Positions 33,037-43,096 of a stretch of DNA of 64,000 nucleotides are shown here, one piece after another. The stretch spans positions 1 to 64,000 of the forward strand of contig SYAZ01000053.1 in the NCBI GenBank assembly GCA_005788815.1, written 5' to 3'. Each line of letters starts with the position of its first letter. The first letter of the stretch is position 1. Source of the DNA: Actinomycetota bacterium. GTDB lineage: Bacteria > Actinomycetota > Acidimicrobiia > Acidimicrobiales > Ilumatobacteraceae. The notes beneath the pieces are model-generated. The model saw nothing but the letters and a program-made list of their open reading frames with translations. It did not search any database and was not told the DNA's origin. Position numbers and translations under genes: made by a program.

Positions 33037-34302
33037 TCACGCCCAGGGCTGCAATACCAACATGAGGTAGTAGGCAGCGGGAAGAACAAACAAGAACCCG
33101 TCGAAACGATCAAGAACTCCGCCATGACCAGCGATGAGGCTGCCAAAATCTTTGACATCTAGGTTGCGCTTGAACATTGACTCAACAAGGTCGCCAATTG
33201 GAGCCATGACTGCAATAACAATCGTGAGGGCAATCCATTCACCCATGCTGTTCCATGTTCCGTTTTGTGAACCGACGACAATCAGAGCAACAAGGGTTGC
33301 GATAGCGCCACCGATTGCACCTTCAATAGTTTTATTTGGGCTCACCCACTCACGCAATGGAGTTTTTCCAACTGATGCCCCGACGAACAAACCACCAACG
33401 TCGTTAGCAATCACACCGATGACGATCATGAACAAAGTGTCGGTGCCCACGTGAGGAAGTCCACCGTTCACTGAATAGCGAAGAATCAACGCGGCAAAAG
33501 ACCCCATGAGGCCAATCCAAGTAATAGCCATCGTGGAGATAGCAACGTTCGGCATTGGTCCACTTTGCACACTGGATGCACCCAGGAAACCAGTGGATGT
33601 TGCAAGGAAACCAAACGCAAGTACGAGTGGCAGTGCTTCGTCTCCCACCCAGTACGCCGCAAGAGGCGCAGCAATACAAGTAATGAGCCCAGCAAATGTT
33701 GCAGGTCGGTAACCCTTTTCTGTGACTTTGCTGAAGAACTCAACTGCAGCAAAACCAACAACGGCAATAACGATCAACATGACAGCAGCAGGACGCCACA
33801 TGATGGCGCCGAGGAATACTGCCAAAAGAATCAACCCGGTTGTGATTGCAGTAGGCAAGTCACGGCTGATCCCCTTCTTTGGTCCACGTGGTCCGGAACG
33901 ACGAACAGGTTGTCCACGTCCACCGCGAGGTACACCACCAGTGATGTCTCGCGATGGGTCGCGACCTAAGTCGCCAGTTATATCGCGAGGGCGACGCCTC
34001 TCATCTGTGGGGTCGGTACCAATCGAGATGTGGTCTGGCCGGCGCGCTGGCTGACTGGGCTCTTGGAATGTGCCCCACACATCGGTGTCGTCGTCTTCGT
34101 CGACGACAGGAATTTCGCCCGTGGCTGGCTCAGTCCAATGTGGCAATTTGCCCGTATCAGCATCTCCGAAACTGAGAGCAGGTTCAGATGTTGGATCATC
34201 GGCGAACTGCACAGTCCCAAAGTCGGAACCAAAGTCTGTGCCATAACCCGAAGAATCGTCGCCTCCGGTGTCATCTTTACGGCGCCAAATATCGTCACTC
34301 AT
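33037..34302 (-). CDS. cdsA: phosphatidate cytidylyltransferase
   Basis: Multi-TM protein with C-terminal GDLVESMFKRNLDVKDFGSLIAGHGGVLDRFDG; start moved to MSDDIWRRKDD. Confidence 0.93.
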   Translation of the reverse strand: MSDDIWRRKDDTGGDDSSGYGTDFGSDFGTVQFADDPTSEPALSFGDADTGKLPHWTEPATGEIPVVDEDDDTDVWGTFQEPSQPARRPDHISIGTDPTDERRRPRDITGDLGRDPSRDITGGVPRGGRGQPVRRSGPRGPKKGISRDLPTAITTGLILLAVFLGAIMWRPAAVMLIVIAVVGFAAVEFFSKVTEKGYRPATFAGLITCIAAPLAAYWVGDEALPLVLAFGFLATSTGFLGASSVQSGPMPNVAISTMAITWIGLMGSFAALILRYSVNGGLPHVGTDTLFMIVIGVIANDVGGLFVGASVGKTPLREWVSPNKTIEGAIGGAIATLVALIVVGSQNGTWNSMGEWIALTIVIAVMAPIGDLVESMFKRNLDVKDFGSLIAGHGGVLDRFDGFLFVLPAAYYLMLVLQPWA

Positions 34303-34351
34303 TTTTCTCCCCTTTCGGGTTGTACACAAACAATAAGCATTGCGTGCATTC

Positions 34352-34909
34352 TTATACCTCGAGCAGTTCTTGTTCCTTGCGGGCAAAAGCTTTTTCGATG
34401 AGATCTACATGATCTTGTGTGTGCTTATCGAGGTCTTTCTCAGCACGCTCAAGTTCGTCCTTTGACATTTCAGAATTCTTTTCCAAGGTCTCTAATTGCT
34501 TACGTGCATCACGTCGTATGTTTCGTACGGCAATTCGACCATCCTCGGTCATATTTTTTACGACTTTCACATATTCCTTACGTCGCTCTTCTGTGAGCAC
34601 GGGGATTGAGAGCCGAATAATCGACCCATCATTCGAGGGCTGCAGACCGAGGTCGCTTTCACGAATGGCCTTTTCAATGGCAGCGATGGCGCCCTTGTCG
34701 TGGGGCTTCACGACCAGAGTGCGAGCTTCAGGAACTTGAAACGCGGCTAATTGTTGCAATGGCACCGGCGAGCCGTAGTACTCGACCACTATGCGATCGA
34801 CAAGCGCGGCGTTTGCACGACCGGTGCGCACGGATGAGAACTGAGATTGGACATGCTCCACGGCTCTTTCCATCTTGCCGATGGCTTCGAGCAGGACGTC
34901 TTCAATCAC
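34352..34909 (-). CDS. frr: ribosome recycling factor
   Basis: 185 aa; [29 protein letters not shown]. Confidence 0.97.
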   Translation of the reverse strand: MIEDVLLEAIGKMERAVEHVQSQFSSVRTGRANAALVDRIVVEYYGSPVPLQQLAAFQVPEARTLVVKPHDKGAIAAIEKAIRESDLGLQPSNDGSIIRLSIPVLTEERRKEYVKVVKNMTEDGRIAVRNIRRDARKQLETLEKNSEMSKDELERAEKDLDKHTQDHVDLIEKAFARKEQELLEV

Positions 34910-35631
34910 CCAACCAGCGTACCTACTGGGTCACCCCTGAGAATGGACTTCACGTTTCCTTTGGCAAGGAGGTCAAACACCACAATCGGCAGGTTTTTGT
35001 CCATACAGAAGGTGATTGCCGTGGCATCCATTACTTTCAGACCTTTGGTGATGACATCCATATGACTAATACGGTCATATCGAGTGGCAGCAGAATCAAG
35101 TTTGGGGTCCGCCGTGTAGACGCCATCGACACCAGAGTGGGTGCCCTTCAAGATGGCTTGAGCCTCTATCTCTGCGGCACGAAGCGCAGCAGCTGTATCT
35201 GTGGTGAAGAAAGGGTTGCCCGTTCCACCCGCCAAGATAACAACTCTGCCTTTTTCAAGGTGACGCTGAGCGCGGCGGCGAATGTATGGCTCGGCAATCT
35301 TTGGCATCTCGATTGCAGACATCACTCTCGACTGTTGACCAACGCGTTCGAGCGCGTCTTGCAGAGCAAGACCGTTCATCACGGTTGCCAACATTCCCAT
35401 GTAGTCAGCTTGCGCTTGGTCCATACCTTGGCCAGCACCTTTGATGCCTCGCCAAAAGTTTCCACCACCAACAACGATGGCAATATCTGTTCCGAGTTCT
35501 TCGCGAGCCTCGCGCACTTCTGTGGCAACTTGCGTTAACACATTGTTGTCAAGTCCAAAACCCGATGGTTCTGCGAGTGCCTCACCCGAAAGTTTGAGCA
35601 CTACACGAGACCAAGTGGGTCGAGAAGTCAT
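34906..35631 (-). CDS. pyrH: UMP kinase
   Basis: 241 aa; [39 protein letters not shown]. Confidence 0.97.
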   Translation of the reverse strand: MTSRPTWSRVVLKLSGEALAEPSGFGLDNNVLTQVATEVREAREELGTDIAIVVGGGNFWRGIKGAGQGMDQAQADYMGMLATVMNGLALQDALERVGQQSRVMSAIEMPKIAEPYIRRRAQRHLEKGRVVILAGGTGNPFFTTDTAAALRAAEIEAQAILKGTHSGVDGVYTADPKLDSAATRYDRISHMDVITKGLKVMDATAITFCMDKNLPIVVFDLLAKGNVKSILRGDPVGTLVG

Positions 35632-36419
35632 TAGCCGATTTCCACCTGTGCGAATCGAACGATTTTTGCTGCGCCAATAAGTTGCGAAATGACGACTTTG
35701 TCGTCCTTGGCGTATGGCTGCTCAAGAAGGCAAACATCTTTGAAGAAGCCCGCAATGCGACCCTCAACAATTTTGGCAATCGCCTGTTCTGGCTTGCCCT
35801 CGTTGCGGGTAATCGCCACGAGAGTTTCACGTTCTTTTTCAAGCACATCTGCGGGAATATCTTCGCGCTGCAAATAGCGAGGGCGAGCGAATGCAATATG
35901 CACGGCAATGTCGTGCGCGAGTTCTGCAGATGCGCCAGACATTTCCACGATGACACCATTGACACCACGACCACCCTGGACGTGTGTGTATGAGTCGAGG
36001 ATGTTTCCTGCGGCTGCTTCAAAACGAATTGTCTCGCCCACTTCGATTTTTTCCTTCAAGGTGATCTTGAGGTCATCGATTTGAGTTGCGCGATCGCCAA
36101 GTCCGGCTTCACCCTTATCAAGGATTGCCTTAGCAAGCGCATCGGCCTCAGCCTTGAAACCGTCACTTGAAGCCACAAAGTCTGTCTCGCACTTCAATTT
36201 GACGATGGATGCGCGAGTTGGTTCAACGATGAGTGTGACTACGCCTTGGGCGTTGTCACGATCGTCGCGCTTTGCACTTGCTGCAAGACCTTTCTCACGA
36301 AGCCACTGCTTCGCTTCTTCAAGATCTCCACCGTTTTCTTCAAGAGCTTTCTTGCAATCCATCATTCCAGCACCAGTTGACTGGCGCAGACTCTGTACGT
36401 CTTTTGCTGTGTACGACAT
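35631..36419 (-). CDS. tsf: elongation factor Ts
   Basis: [39 protein letters not shown]. Confidence 0.97.
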   Translation of the reverse strand: MSYTAKDVQSLRQSTGAGMMDCKKALEENGGDLEEAKQWLREKGLAASAKRDDRDNAQGVVTLIVEPTRASIVKLKCETDFVASSDGFKAEADALAKAILDKGEAGLGDRATQIDDLKITLKEKIEVGETIRFEAAAGNILDSYTHVQGGRGVNGVIVEMSGASAELAHDIAVHIAFARPRYLQREDIPADVLEKERETLVAITRNEGKPEQAIAKIVEGRIAGFFKDVCLLEQPYAKDDKVVISQLIGAAKIVRFAQVEIG

Positions 36420-36424
36420 CTGAA

Positions 36425-37285
36425 TTACTCCGCTGCAGGTTCGTCGGTTGTCTTCTTTGCGGCAAGACGTGCTTCACGCGATGCCTGTGCTTCAGCAGCC
36501 TGACGGCGTGCCTCGGCTTGTTGTTCTTCAAACACTGCAGTTTCTTCAGGCGTGCGCTCTGCGGGTGCAGCAGCTGCCGCAGCAGCAGGGTTGCGCTTCT
36601 GCGCAATGAAACGTCCTTCGATGACTGCTTCAGCAATCACGCGAGTCAGCAAGTCGTTTGCACGGATTGCATCGTCGTTACCTGGGATTGGGAACTGTAT
36701 GAGATCTGGGTCAACGTTTGAGTCGACAACTGCGATAACAGGAATCTTCAACTTGTTGGCCTCAGTGACAGCGATGTGTTCTTTCATGGTGTCAAGCACA
36801 AAGATCGCGTCGGGACGACGCGCGAGGTTTGAGATACCAGAAAGGTTTTTCTGCAATTTGTCAAGTTCACGAGTGAGAAGAAGAGCTTCTTTCTTCGGCA
36901 TGGCTTCAAATTCGCCAGAGACCTTCATGCGCTCGTATTCCTGCATCTTGCTAACACGCTTTGAGATGGTTTCGAAGTTGGTGAGCATGCCACCCAACCA
37001 ACGCTCGTTCACGTAGTACATGCCGCATTTTTCGGCGTAGCTACGAATGGGATCTTGTGCTTGCTTCTTTGTTCCGACGAAGAGGATTGTTCCACCGTTG
37101 GCAACAAGGTCACGAACGAATTCGTAAGCGGTTTCAATTCGCTCGAGAGTTTGATCGAGGTTGATGATGTGAATTCCGTTGCGCTCTCCGAAAATGAATT
37201 GCTTCATCTTTGGATTCCAACGACGCGTCTGGTGTCCAAAGTGAACGCCAGCTTCGAGCATTTGACGCATTGATACGACAGCCAT
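36425..37285 (-). CDS. rpsB: 30S ribosomal protein S2
   Basis: [41 protein letters not shown]. Confidence 0.98.
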   Translation of the reverse strand: MAVVSMRQMLEAGVHFGHQTRRWNPKMKQFIFGERNGIHIINLDQTLERIETAYEFVRDLVANGGTILFVGTKKQAQDPIRSYAEKCGMYYVNERWLGGMLTNFETISKRVSKMQEYERMKVSGEFEAMPKKEALLLTRELDKLQKNLSGISNLARRPDAIFVLDTMKEHIAVTEANKLKIPVIAVVDSNVDPDLIQFPIPGNDDAIRANDLLTRVIAEAVIEGRFIAQKRNPAAAAAAAPAERTPEETAVFEEQQAEARRQAAEAQASREARLAAKKTTDEPAAE

Positions 37286-37310
37286 AATTTTCTCCTTCTG
37301 CGGTTGTTCA

Positions 37311-37352
37311 CACACCGATCCGACGCCGAAGCGACCGCAGGTGGTCAGTGTG
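37311..37352 (-). promoter_or_regulatory. structured 5' leader candidate of rpsB-tsf
   Basis: Minus strand CACACTGA...CGCTTCGGCG...TCGGTGTG: outer 8-bp stem enclosing a cUUCGg tetraloop hairpin. Confidence 0.45.
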
Positions 37353-37406
37353 CATGAATTTTGATGTCCAACTCAGGCCGAAAGGCCTCTGTTAGTCGTT
37401 GAAAGC

Positions 37407-37859
37407 CTATCGGGAATGGGTCCTTGTCACCCCAAGGAGTCGGTTGGAAGACACCAGCCTGGCACCGCCGAGACCCAAGTAGCGCAAGGGGTGCACAGGG
37501 CGCACCCCCACACGAACCCCGATGTAGACACGTGATTGCGCTATCCCTACGGGCTGCCCAGAAACCACGCGTTGACCCACCACCACTGAAGAAAGTGGCT
37601 GCAACAGTCCATAGGTGACTCGCACATCTGCAGAAATACGCTCCACTACATACGCCACTCCGGCCACCTCACCAACGAAAACAATTTCGCCGTCAACTGC
37701 TGCACGCACAATGTCTCCGGGATTGGTAGCGATAGTGACTCCCCGATGGCCCGCACATCGCTCACATGCTGGCGCACGGAATTGTTCCACCACAGGTCCC
37801 GTTACTGGCGCTACTACACCAAAGACTGAAAGCAAGATGACTGCAAACATGCACAACAT
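37407..37859 (-). CDS. M23/LytM-like domain protein, zinc ligands apparently degenerate
   Basis: 150 aa; CAGHRGVTIATNPGDIVRAAVDGEIVFVGEVAG; syntenic position upstream of rpsB. Confidence 0.72.
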   Translation of the reverse strand: MLCMFAVILLSVFGVVAPVTGPVVEQFRAPACERCAGHRGVTIATNPGDIVRAAVDGEIVFVGEVAGVAYVVERISADVRVTYGLLQPLSSVVVGQRVVSGQPVGIAQSRVYIGVRVGVRPVHPLRYLGLGGARLVSSNRLLGVTRTHSR

Positions 37860-37883
37860 GTGTGCACATGAGTGACTGAAAGG

Positions 37884-38636
37884 TCAGCCCATGCCAGCGG
37901 CTGCTAATCGCGAACGTAACTGCAGAACCGCTTTTGTATGAATCTGAGACACACGACTTTCAGTCACGCCGAGTGCATCACCAATTTCAGCAAGCGTTAG
38001 CCCGTCGTCGTAATACAGAATAAGAATTGCTTGTTCGCGCTCGGGAAGCTTGGCAATCTCTTCACGCATTGCACCGCGCAACTCGCCTTCTTCCATTGCG
38101 CGACCAGGCTGTAGGTGAGCATCTTTTTCGTGCGTCGTGTTGTCCATCGCCACATGATCAAGCGGACCAACAGATCCAGCAGCAATGTCGGCCAACCACT
38201 TTTCTAACTCTTCAGTCGTGATTTGTAGTTCATCTGCGATCTCTTCATCGGTAGGTGTTCGACCTAACTGATGCTCTAATCGTGCGATTGCATCTTGCAC
38301 AGAACGCGAATGCGAACGCACTGAACGTGGCACCCAATCCAAAGCACGAAGACCGTCGAGAATTGCGCCTCGAATGCGCGGGATGGCGTACGTTTCAAAC
38401 TTTGCACCATTGGCAGGGTCAAACTTGTCGATTGCGTTCATGAGTCCGAATACTCCAGCACTCACTAAGTCGCCTGTGTCTACCGTGCGAGGCAAACCTG
38501 CAGCAAGACGGCCAGCAACGAACTTCACCAACGAGGCATAGTGCACAACAAGCCAGTCTCTTGCAGTTGATTCTTGCGATGTATGCCAAGCATCCCATGC
38601 AGTGTCAATGGTGTAGCGAAGTGGACGTGCGTTCAT
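37884..38636 (-). CDS. whiG: FliA/WhiG-family RNA polymerase sigma factor
   Basis: 250 aa; DTGDLVSAGVFGLMNAIDKFDPANGAKFETYAIPRIRGAILDGLRALDWVPRSVR. Confidence 0.9.
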   Translation of the reverse strand: MNARPLRYTIDTAWDAWHTSQESTARDWLVVHYASLVKFVAGRLAAGLPRTVDTGDLVSAGVFGLMNAIDKFDPANGAKFETYAIPRIRGAILDGLRALDWVPRSVRSHSRSVQDAIARLEHQLGRTPTDEEIADELQITTEELEKWLADIAAGSVGPLDHVAMDNTTHEKDAHLQPGRAMEEGELRGAMREEIAKLPEREQAILILYYDDGLTLAEIGDALGVTESRVSQIHTKAVLQLRSRLAAAGMG

Positions 38637-39961
38637 GCGCGCGGATGCGATTCTGAGTAGACAAGCCGTAAGCGTTCTTTACTGACGTGTGTGTAACGCT
38701 GCGTAGTGGAGGCATCACTGTGACCGAGAAGTTCCTGAATAGAACGGGTATCTGCTCCGTTATCCATGAGATGCGTCGCAAAAGAATGACGCAGTGCGTG
38801 CGGGTGTGTGCCTCCTGCTATGCCAGCTCGTTCACACGCCTCATCAAGTAGGCGCGTAATGTCGCGTCGACTCACGGGGTGTCCCCGACTAGAAAGCAGT
38901 AGAGCCACTTCGGGCGCTTCACCCAATACTTCGTGACGTACTTGTGCCCATCGCTGCAGCGCAATAGTCGCGGGTTCACTCAGTGGCACGACTCTTTCTT
39001 TTGAGCCCTTACCCATGACGCGCATTGTTGTCATGTCAGACGAAACGCTTTGCACCGTGAGTGAACACACTTCGGATACACGCAATCCACTGCCATACAG
39101 AATCTCTAGCACCACACGATCACGCGCACGTCGCCACTCGGGCGCTTCTTCGTTTTCGGTTGAGACCAAACGAGCAACAGTTTCCTCATCAAGTGGTCGT
39201 GGCAACTTCCCATTGACTTTTGGAGTGTGAACGCCATCTGTGGGATCGCTCTCGGCCATCTTGGTGCGCATTGCCCAAGCAAAATACCTACGCAATGAAG
39301 CAATGCGCCGTGCAAGCGTGCGCGAGGTGGCACCGCGTTCGTGCATTTCAGACAAATAGTCGCGGACATGCTGTTTTCCAACTGTCTGAGGTGTCACGGC
39401 TGGCGCAGTGTCGAGCAACCATTCGGCAAACAGTTCGATATCGCGCCGGTACGCCGAACGAGTATTTGCGGCCGACGCAGTGAGTGAGCCCTCGAATGCA
39501 GCAACACCCCAGTGCGACATACGCGCATCCCGTACGGTGCATGCACCTTTGAGATTGTGACCCGACTGTGCGCCATCATCGGCGACGCAATCACCACACG
39601 ACGACATATGCGAGACACGAACTCGACGCACGGGATGCGCTAACGCATCGTGGCCTTTTGCTGGTTTATGAGTACGAATAAACCAGGTGAAGTATCCAGA
39701 CAATGACGCGACGCGTTGCTCCACTGTCTCCACGGTGTATCCACTGCTCTCAAGTGACACCACATACGCCTCTACATGCTCTTGTGTCACTGATGCCGGC
39801 GACAGCACCCCCATAGCAATCAGAAACGTTGCGGCGTGCGCCACATCGACCTGTCGAGAAGCCCGCGATGCATCGGCAACACGCAATGTCTTGACATAAC
39901 GCGGAATCTCAAAGAGGTCAAGTGAGGGCGTTGTCTTCCGTTGTGTGGCTCCACCGCTCAT
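38633..39961 (-). CDS. tyrosine recombinase, XerC/D-like, with duplicated core-binding domain
   Basis: 442 aa; catalytic R (GSGLRVSEV), K (GKGSKERVVP), HxLRHSFATH, LGHSDASTTQRYTHV; two SAM-like N-terminal repeats. Confidence 0.93.
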   Translation of the reverse strand: MSGGATQRKTTPSLDLFEIPRYVKTLRVADASRASRQVDVAHAATFLIAMGVLSPASVTQEHVEAYVVSLESSGYTVETVEQRVASLSGYFTWFIRTHKPAKGHDALAHPVRRVRVSHMSSCGDCVADDGAQSGHNLKGACTVRDARMSHWGVAAFEGSLTASAANTRSAYRRDIELFAEWLLDTAPAVTPQTVGKQHVRDYLSEMHERGATSRTLARRIASLRRYFAWAMRTKMAESDPTDGVHTPKVNGKLPRPLDEETVARLVSTENEEAPEWRRARDRVVLEILYGSGLRVSEVCSLTVQSVSSDMTTMRVMGKGSKERVVPLSEPATIALQRWAQVRHEVLGEAPEVALLLSSRGHPVSRRDITRLLDEACERAGIAGGTHPHALRHSFATHLMDNGADTRSIQELLGHSDASTTQRYTHVSKERLRLVYSESHPRA

Positions 39962-39982
39962 GCCACCAAGGTACTAGCCGCA

Positions 39983-41077
39983 TCAGACGATAAGTGTCTC
40001 CCACCAACCACCAGAGTTAGCCACCCAACCCTTTACTTCAAGGCGGCCGAGAAGGACTGCTGCGTGCACCACAGGAAGGCCAGCACGCAATGCAACTTCG
40101 TCAACACTGCAACTGTCGCGACCCATTGCTCGCAACACCTCGCGTTCGTCGTCGACGGCGGCATCGCGCTCTATCGGAGCAAGAGACCCATTGCGGTGGT
40201 GAAGTCCGAGCGCCAGCAACACATCAATAACATCTGTGACAGGTGCACAGCCATCGCGCAGTAAATCATTTGTCCCTTCAGAGGCAGGAACGCCGGGAGA
40301 ACCTGGAACCGCCATCACCAGCACATCTCGCTTTAGTGCTTCGCGCACCGTAATCATCGATCCTCCTTTCGATTGAGATTCAACAACGACCAGCACCTCG
40401 CTCAAGCCGGCGATGATTCGATTACGCATTGGAAAGCGAAATGGTTCAGGCACGGTTCCTGGTGGCGCTTCCGACACCAGGCATCCGTTACGGGCAATCT
40501 GTGCCCAAATTCGTTGGTGCTCACGTGGATACACAACGTCAGGCCCAGACGCCACAACCGCTACTGGGCCGCATCCGTTCTCTTGCGAGAGCGCACCAAC
40601 GTGTGATTCCACATCGATTCCTCTGGCAAGCCCCGATACTACGCACACACCTTCGGCTGCCAACGCAGCACCTAATTGGCGTGCAATAAATTTCCCACGT
40701 TGCGTAGCGTTTCTAGTTCCCACGATGCCAACACGACGACTGTTAAGCACCGCAGAGTTCCCTCTGAGAAACAACACAGCCGGCGCTTCCGCGTCAGACA
40801 ACAACACATCGGGATATCCCTGATCGCGCACTGACACCACCGACACTCCAGCATCAATACATCGCTCTGCTACCTCATGTACATGGCTCTGCCCACACGA
40901 CTGCCACGCACGCCAAACGTCATCGGAGATTCCATCAAGAGGTCTCTCATTGTTCGACAACATCTCCCACACATGGCGAGCATCACTCAGGCCGATGAGA
41001 CGTCGGAGACGGAGAGGAGTTTGTAACGGCAAAGACGCAAGTGCCGCGTTGTACGCCCACTGTGGCAACTGTTCCAT
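39983..41077 (-). CDS. dprA: DNA-processing protein DprA
   Basis: VGIVGTRNATQRG, VVSGLARGIDVESHVGAL, PFRFPMRNRIIAGLSEVLVVVES. Confidence 0.94.
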   Translation of the reverse strand: MEQLPQWAYNAALASLPLQTPLRLRRLIGLSDARHVWEMLSNNERPLDGISDDVWRAWQSCGQSHVHEVAERCIDAGVSVVSVRDQGYPDVLLSDAEAPAVLFLRGNSAVLNSRRVGIVGTRNATQRGKFIARQLGAALAAEGVCVVSGLARGIDVESHVGALSQENGCGPVAVVASGPDVVYPREHQRIWAQIARNGCLVSEAPPGTVPEPFRFPMRNRIIAGLSEVLVVVESQSKGGSMITVREALKRDVLVMAVPGSPGVPASEGTNDLLRDGCAPVTDVIDVLLALGLHHRNGSLAPIERDAAVDDEREVLRAMGRDSCSVDEVALRAGLPVVHAAVLLGRLEVKGWVANSGGWWETLIV

Positions 41078-41078
41078 G

Positions 41079-42584
41079 TCAGTGAAACTCAGTCTGTGAC
41101 ACAACTGCAACACGCATAGAAATTGCTGTCTCTACCCACTCGCTATTAATCACTTCGTATTCACCGTGCATGTCGGCCAAAGTGCGCGCGACGCGCCTAA
41201 TGCGGTGGTATCCGCGGCCAGACAATTGCCCTTCATCAAGTTTTCGTCGCAACCACACCATTGCCTCACGCGACAACGGCGCAACATCGGCCAGATGTTC
41301 TGCACTGATCGCAGAGTTCAAACAACCTTGGCGCTCTAACGACACAGCATGCACATGTGCAACCCTTTGTGCCACCACAGCACTGCTCTCTCCAGGCACG
41401 TCACTTGTGAGGTCCGTAGTCGATGGTTTGACAAGGTGCATTCGTATATCGAATCGGTCGAGCAACGGCCCGCTAAATCTGCGAAGGTACCTCTGCTTTG
41501 CATGAAGGGTGCAATGACATCGCGTTGGGGTTCCTGCACCGCATGGGCACGGATTAGTTGCAGCAACCAACAGACATTTGGCTGGCATAGTGACCGATGA
41601 ATGAGCACGAGCAATAGAAACAACACCTTCTTCCAAAGGTTGACGCAATGCGTCAAGCACCGTGGGGGCGAACTCACCCATCTCATCGAGGAACAACACA
41701 CCATGTGAGGCCAAACTCAATTCGCCGGGTCGAATGTGGGACGAACCACCGCCCACCATCGCTGCCATAGACACACTGTGGTGTGGTGATCGAAAAGGTG
41801 GCGACGTTGCCACCGCAACGGCACTGCTCAATCCCGCGGCACTTCGCACCATTGCGCAGGTAAATGCTTCGTCTTCAGTGAGTCGGGGCAACAGGCCAGG
41901 CAAACGGCGAGCCAGCATTGACTTTCCCGCACCTGGTGGGCCAACCATCAACATGTGATGAAACCCAGATGCTGAAACTTCTAACGCAAGACGCGCCGAG
42001 TGTTGTCCGCGCACATCGGCAAGATCAGCAATGAAATCTTCTACAACACGAATCGGGCGATAATCAATCTCGGGCCATGGCTGGTTGTTCGTGAGTACTT
42101 CTACCAATTCTCGTAACGTCGCAACACCGTGCAGGCGAGGCGGACGAGCCAGCATGGACTCTCCAACGCCACTGCCTGCAACTACCACCTCGTAATCAGT
42201 GACCGCATCGACAAGTGGCGCCATGCCAGCAGTGGGTCGTAACGATCCATCGAGACCCAACTCAGCGATAAAGGCCATCTTTTCCACGACTGAAGGATGA
42301 ATTATCTCTTGAGCAACAAGAAGGCCAATTGCAATTGCAAGATCCATACCTGCGCCGCCTTTGCGCTCTCCGGTCCCAGCAAGGTTGACCGTGATGCGTC
42401 TATTTGGCCACTCGAGACCACTCGACAACAACGCTGCCCGCACGCGATCTCGTGATTCTCGACATCCTTCATCTGGAAGACCTACGACGGTGAATGCAGG
42501 AATGCCAGATCCAACATGTGCTTCCACCACAATGGGTGTTCCGCGCGTGCCTAGCAAAGTGGCAGATCGAATAGCGGCATACAT
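41079..42584 (-). CDS. comM: ComM/YifB family Mg-chelatase-like AAA ATPase
   Basis: 501 aa; VGPPGAGKSMLARRLPGLLP; LAGTGERKGGAGMDLAIAIGLL; NPCPCG. Confidence 0.94.
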   Translation of the reverse strand: MYAAIRSATLLGTRGTPIVVEAHVGSGIPAFTVVGLPDEGCRESRDRVRAALLSSGLEWPNRRITVNLAGTGERKGGAGMDLAIAIGLLVAQEIIHPSVVEKMAFIAELGLDGSLRPTAGMAPLVDAVTDYEVVVAGSGVGESMLARPPRLHGVATLRELVEVLTNNQPWPEIDYRPIRVVEDFIADLADVRGQHSARLALEVSASGFHHMLMVGPPGAGKSMLARRLPGLLPRLTEDEAFTCAMVRSAAGLSSAVAVATSPPFRSPHHSVSMAAMVGGGSSHIRPGELSLASHGVLFLDEMGEFAPTVLDALRQPLEEGVVSIARAHSSVTMPAKCLLVAATNPCPCGAGTPTRCHCTLHAKQRYLRRFSGPLLDRFDIRMHLVKPSTTDLTSDVPGESSAVVAQRVAHVHAVSLERQGCLNSAISAEHLADVAPLSREAMVWLRRKLDEGQLSGRGYHRIRRVARTLADMHGEYEVINSEWVETAISMRVAVVSQTEFH

Positions 42585-42625
42585 GTGCAGTCCCCTTAGG
42601 TCACAAGTCTGAAAGAATTACAAAG

Positions 42626-43081
42626 ATGTGTACGCGTATGAGGTCTGTTGTGGCAGTTGCCATCGCCTGCACCATTACTTTTTCGGCATGTACTGGCCCC
42701 GAACGAACGGGCACAAGCTTTTGTCAGCAGTTAGGAAAAGAACTGCCATACATTGGCCAGCGAATTAGTACCGCCCCGGAAGCATCTGCGATGGTGAAGA
42801 GATACCAACGACTGCTGGAACGAGCACCACTTGCCATAGAGGGTGACCTTGCAATTCTGACCGAACTTCTCGAACAGGCTTCGCGACTTGACGCAAATGA
42901 TTCTGAAGCGGTTCAAGCACTTGCCGATGCTTCGTATGCCTCACAACAGTCAGCCCACGGCGTACGAGACTGGGTGAAGAGCACATGTGCAGTTGACATC
43001 TCTACGGGTCTCAATATTGAGCCACCCCGAATTGCCCCTACCACCACTATTGCTGGGGTCACTACAACTGTTGCCCCCTAA
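42626..43081 (+). CDS. hypothetical lipoprotein
   Basis: 151 aa; N-terminal signal with lipobox-like TFSAC. Confidence 0.65.
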   Translation: MCTRMRSVVAVAIACTITFSACTGPERTGTSFCQQLGKELPYIGQRISTAPEASAMVKRYQRLLERAPLAIEGDLAILTELLEQASRLDANDSEAVQALADASYASQQSAHGVRDWVKSTCAVDISTGLNIEPPRIAPTTTIAGVTTTVAP

Positions 43082-43096
43082 GAGGCCAGCAACTAG

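Noticed and set aside
34759-35538. 259-aa plus-strand ORF
   Set aside because: Antisense to frr/pyrH; composition not protein-like.
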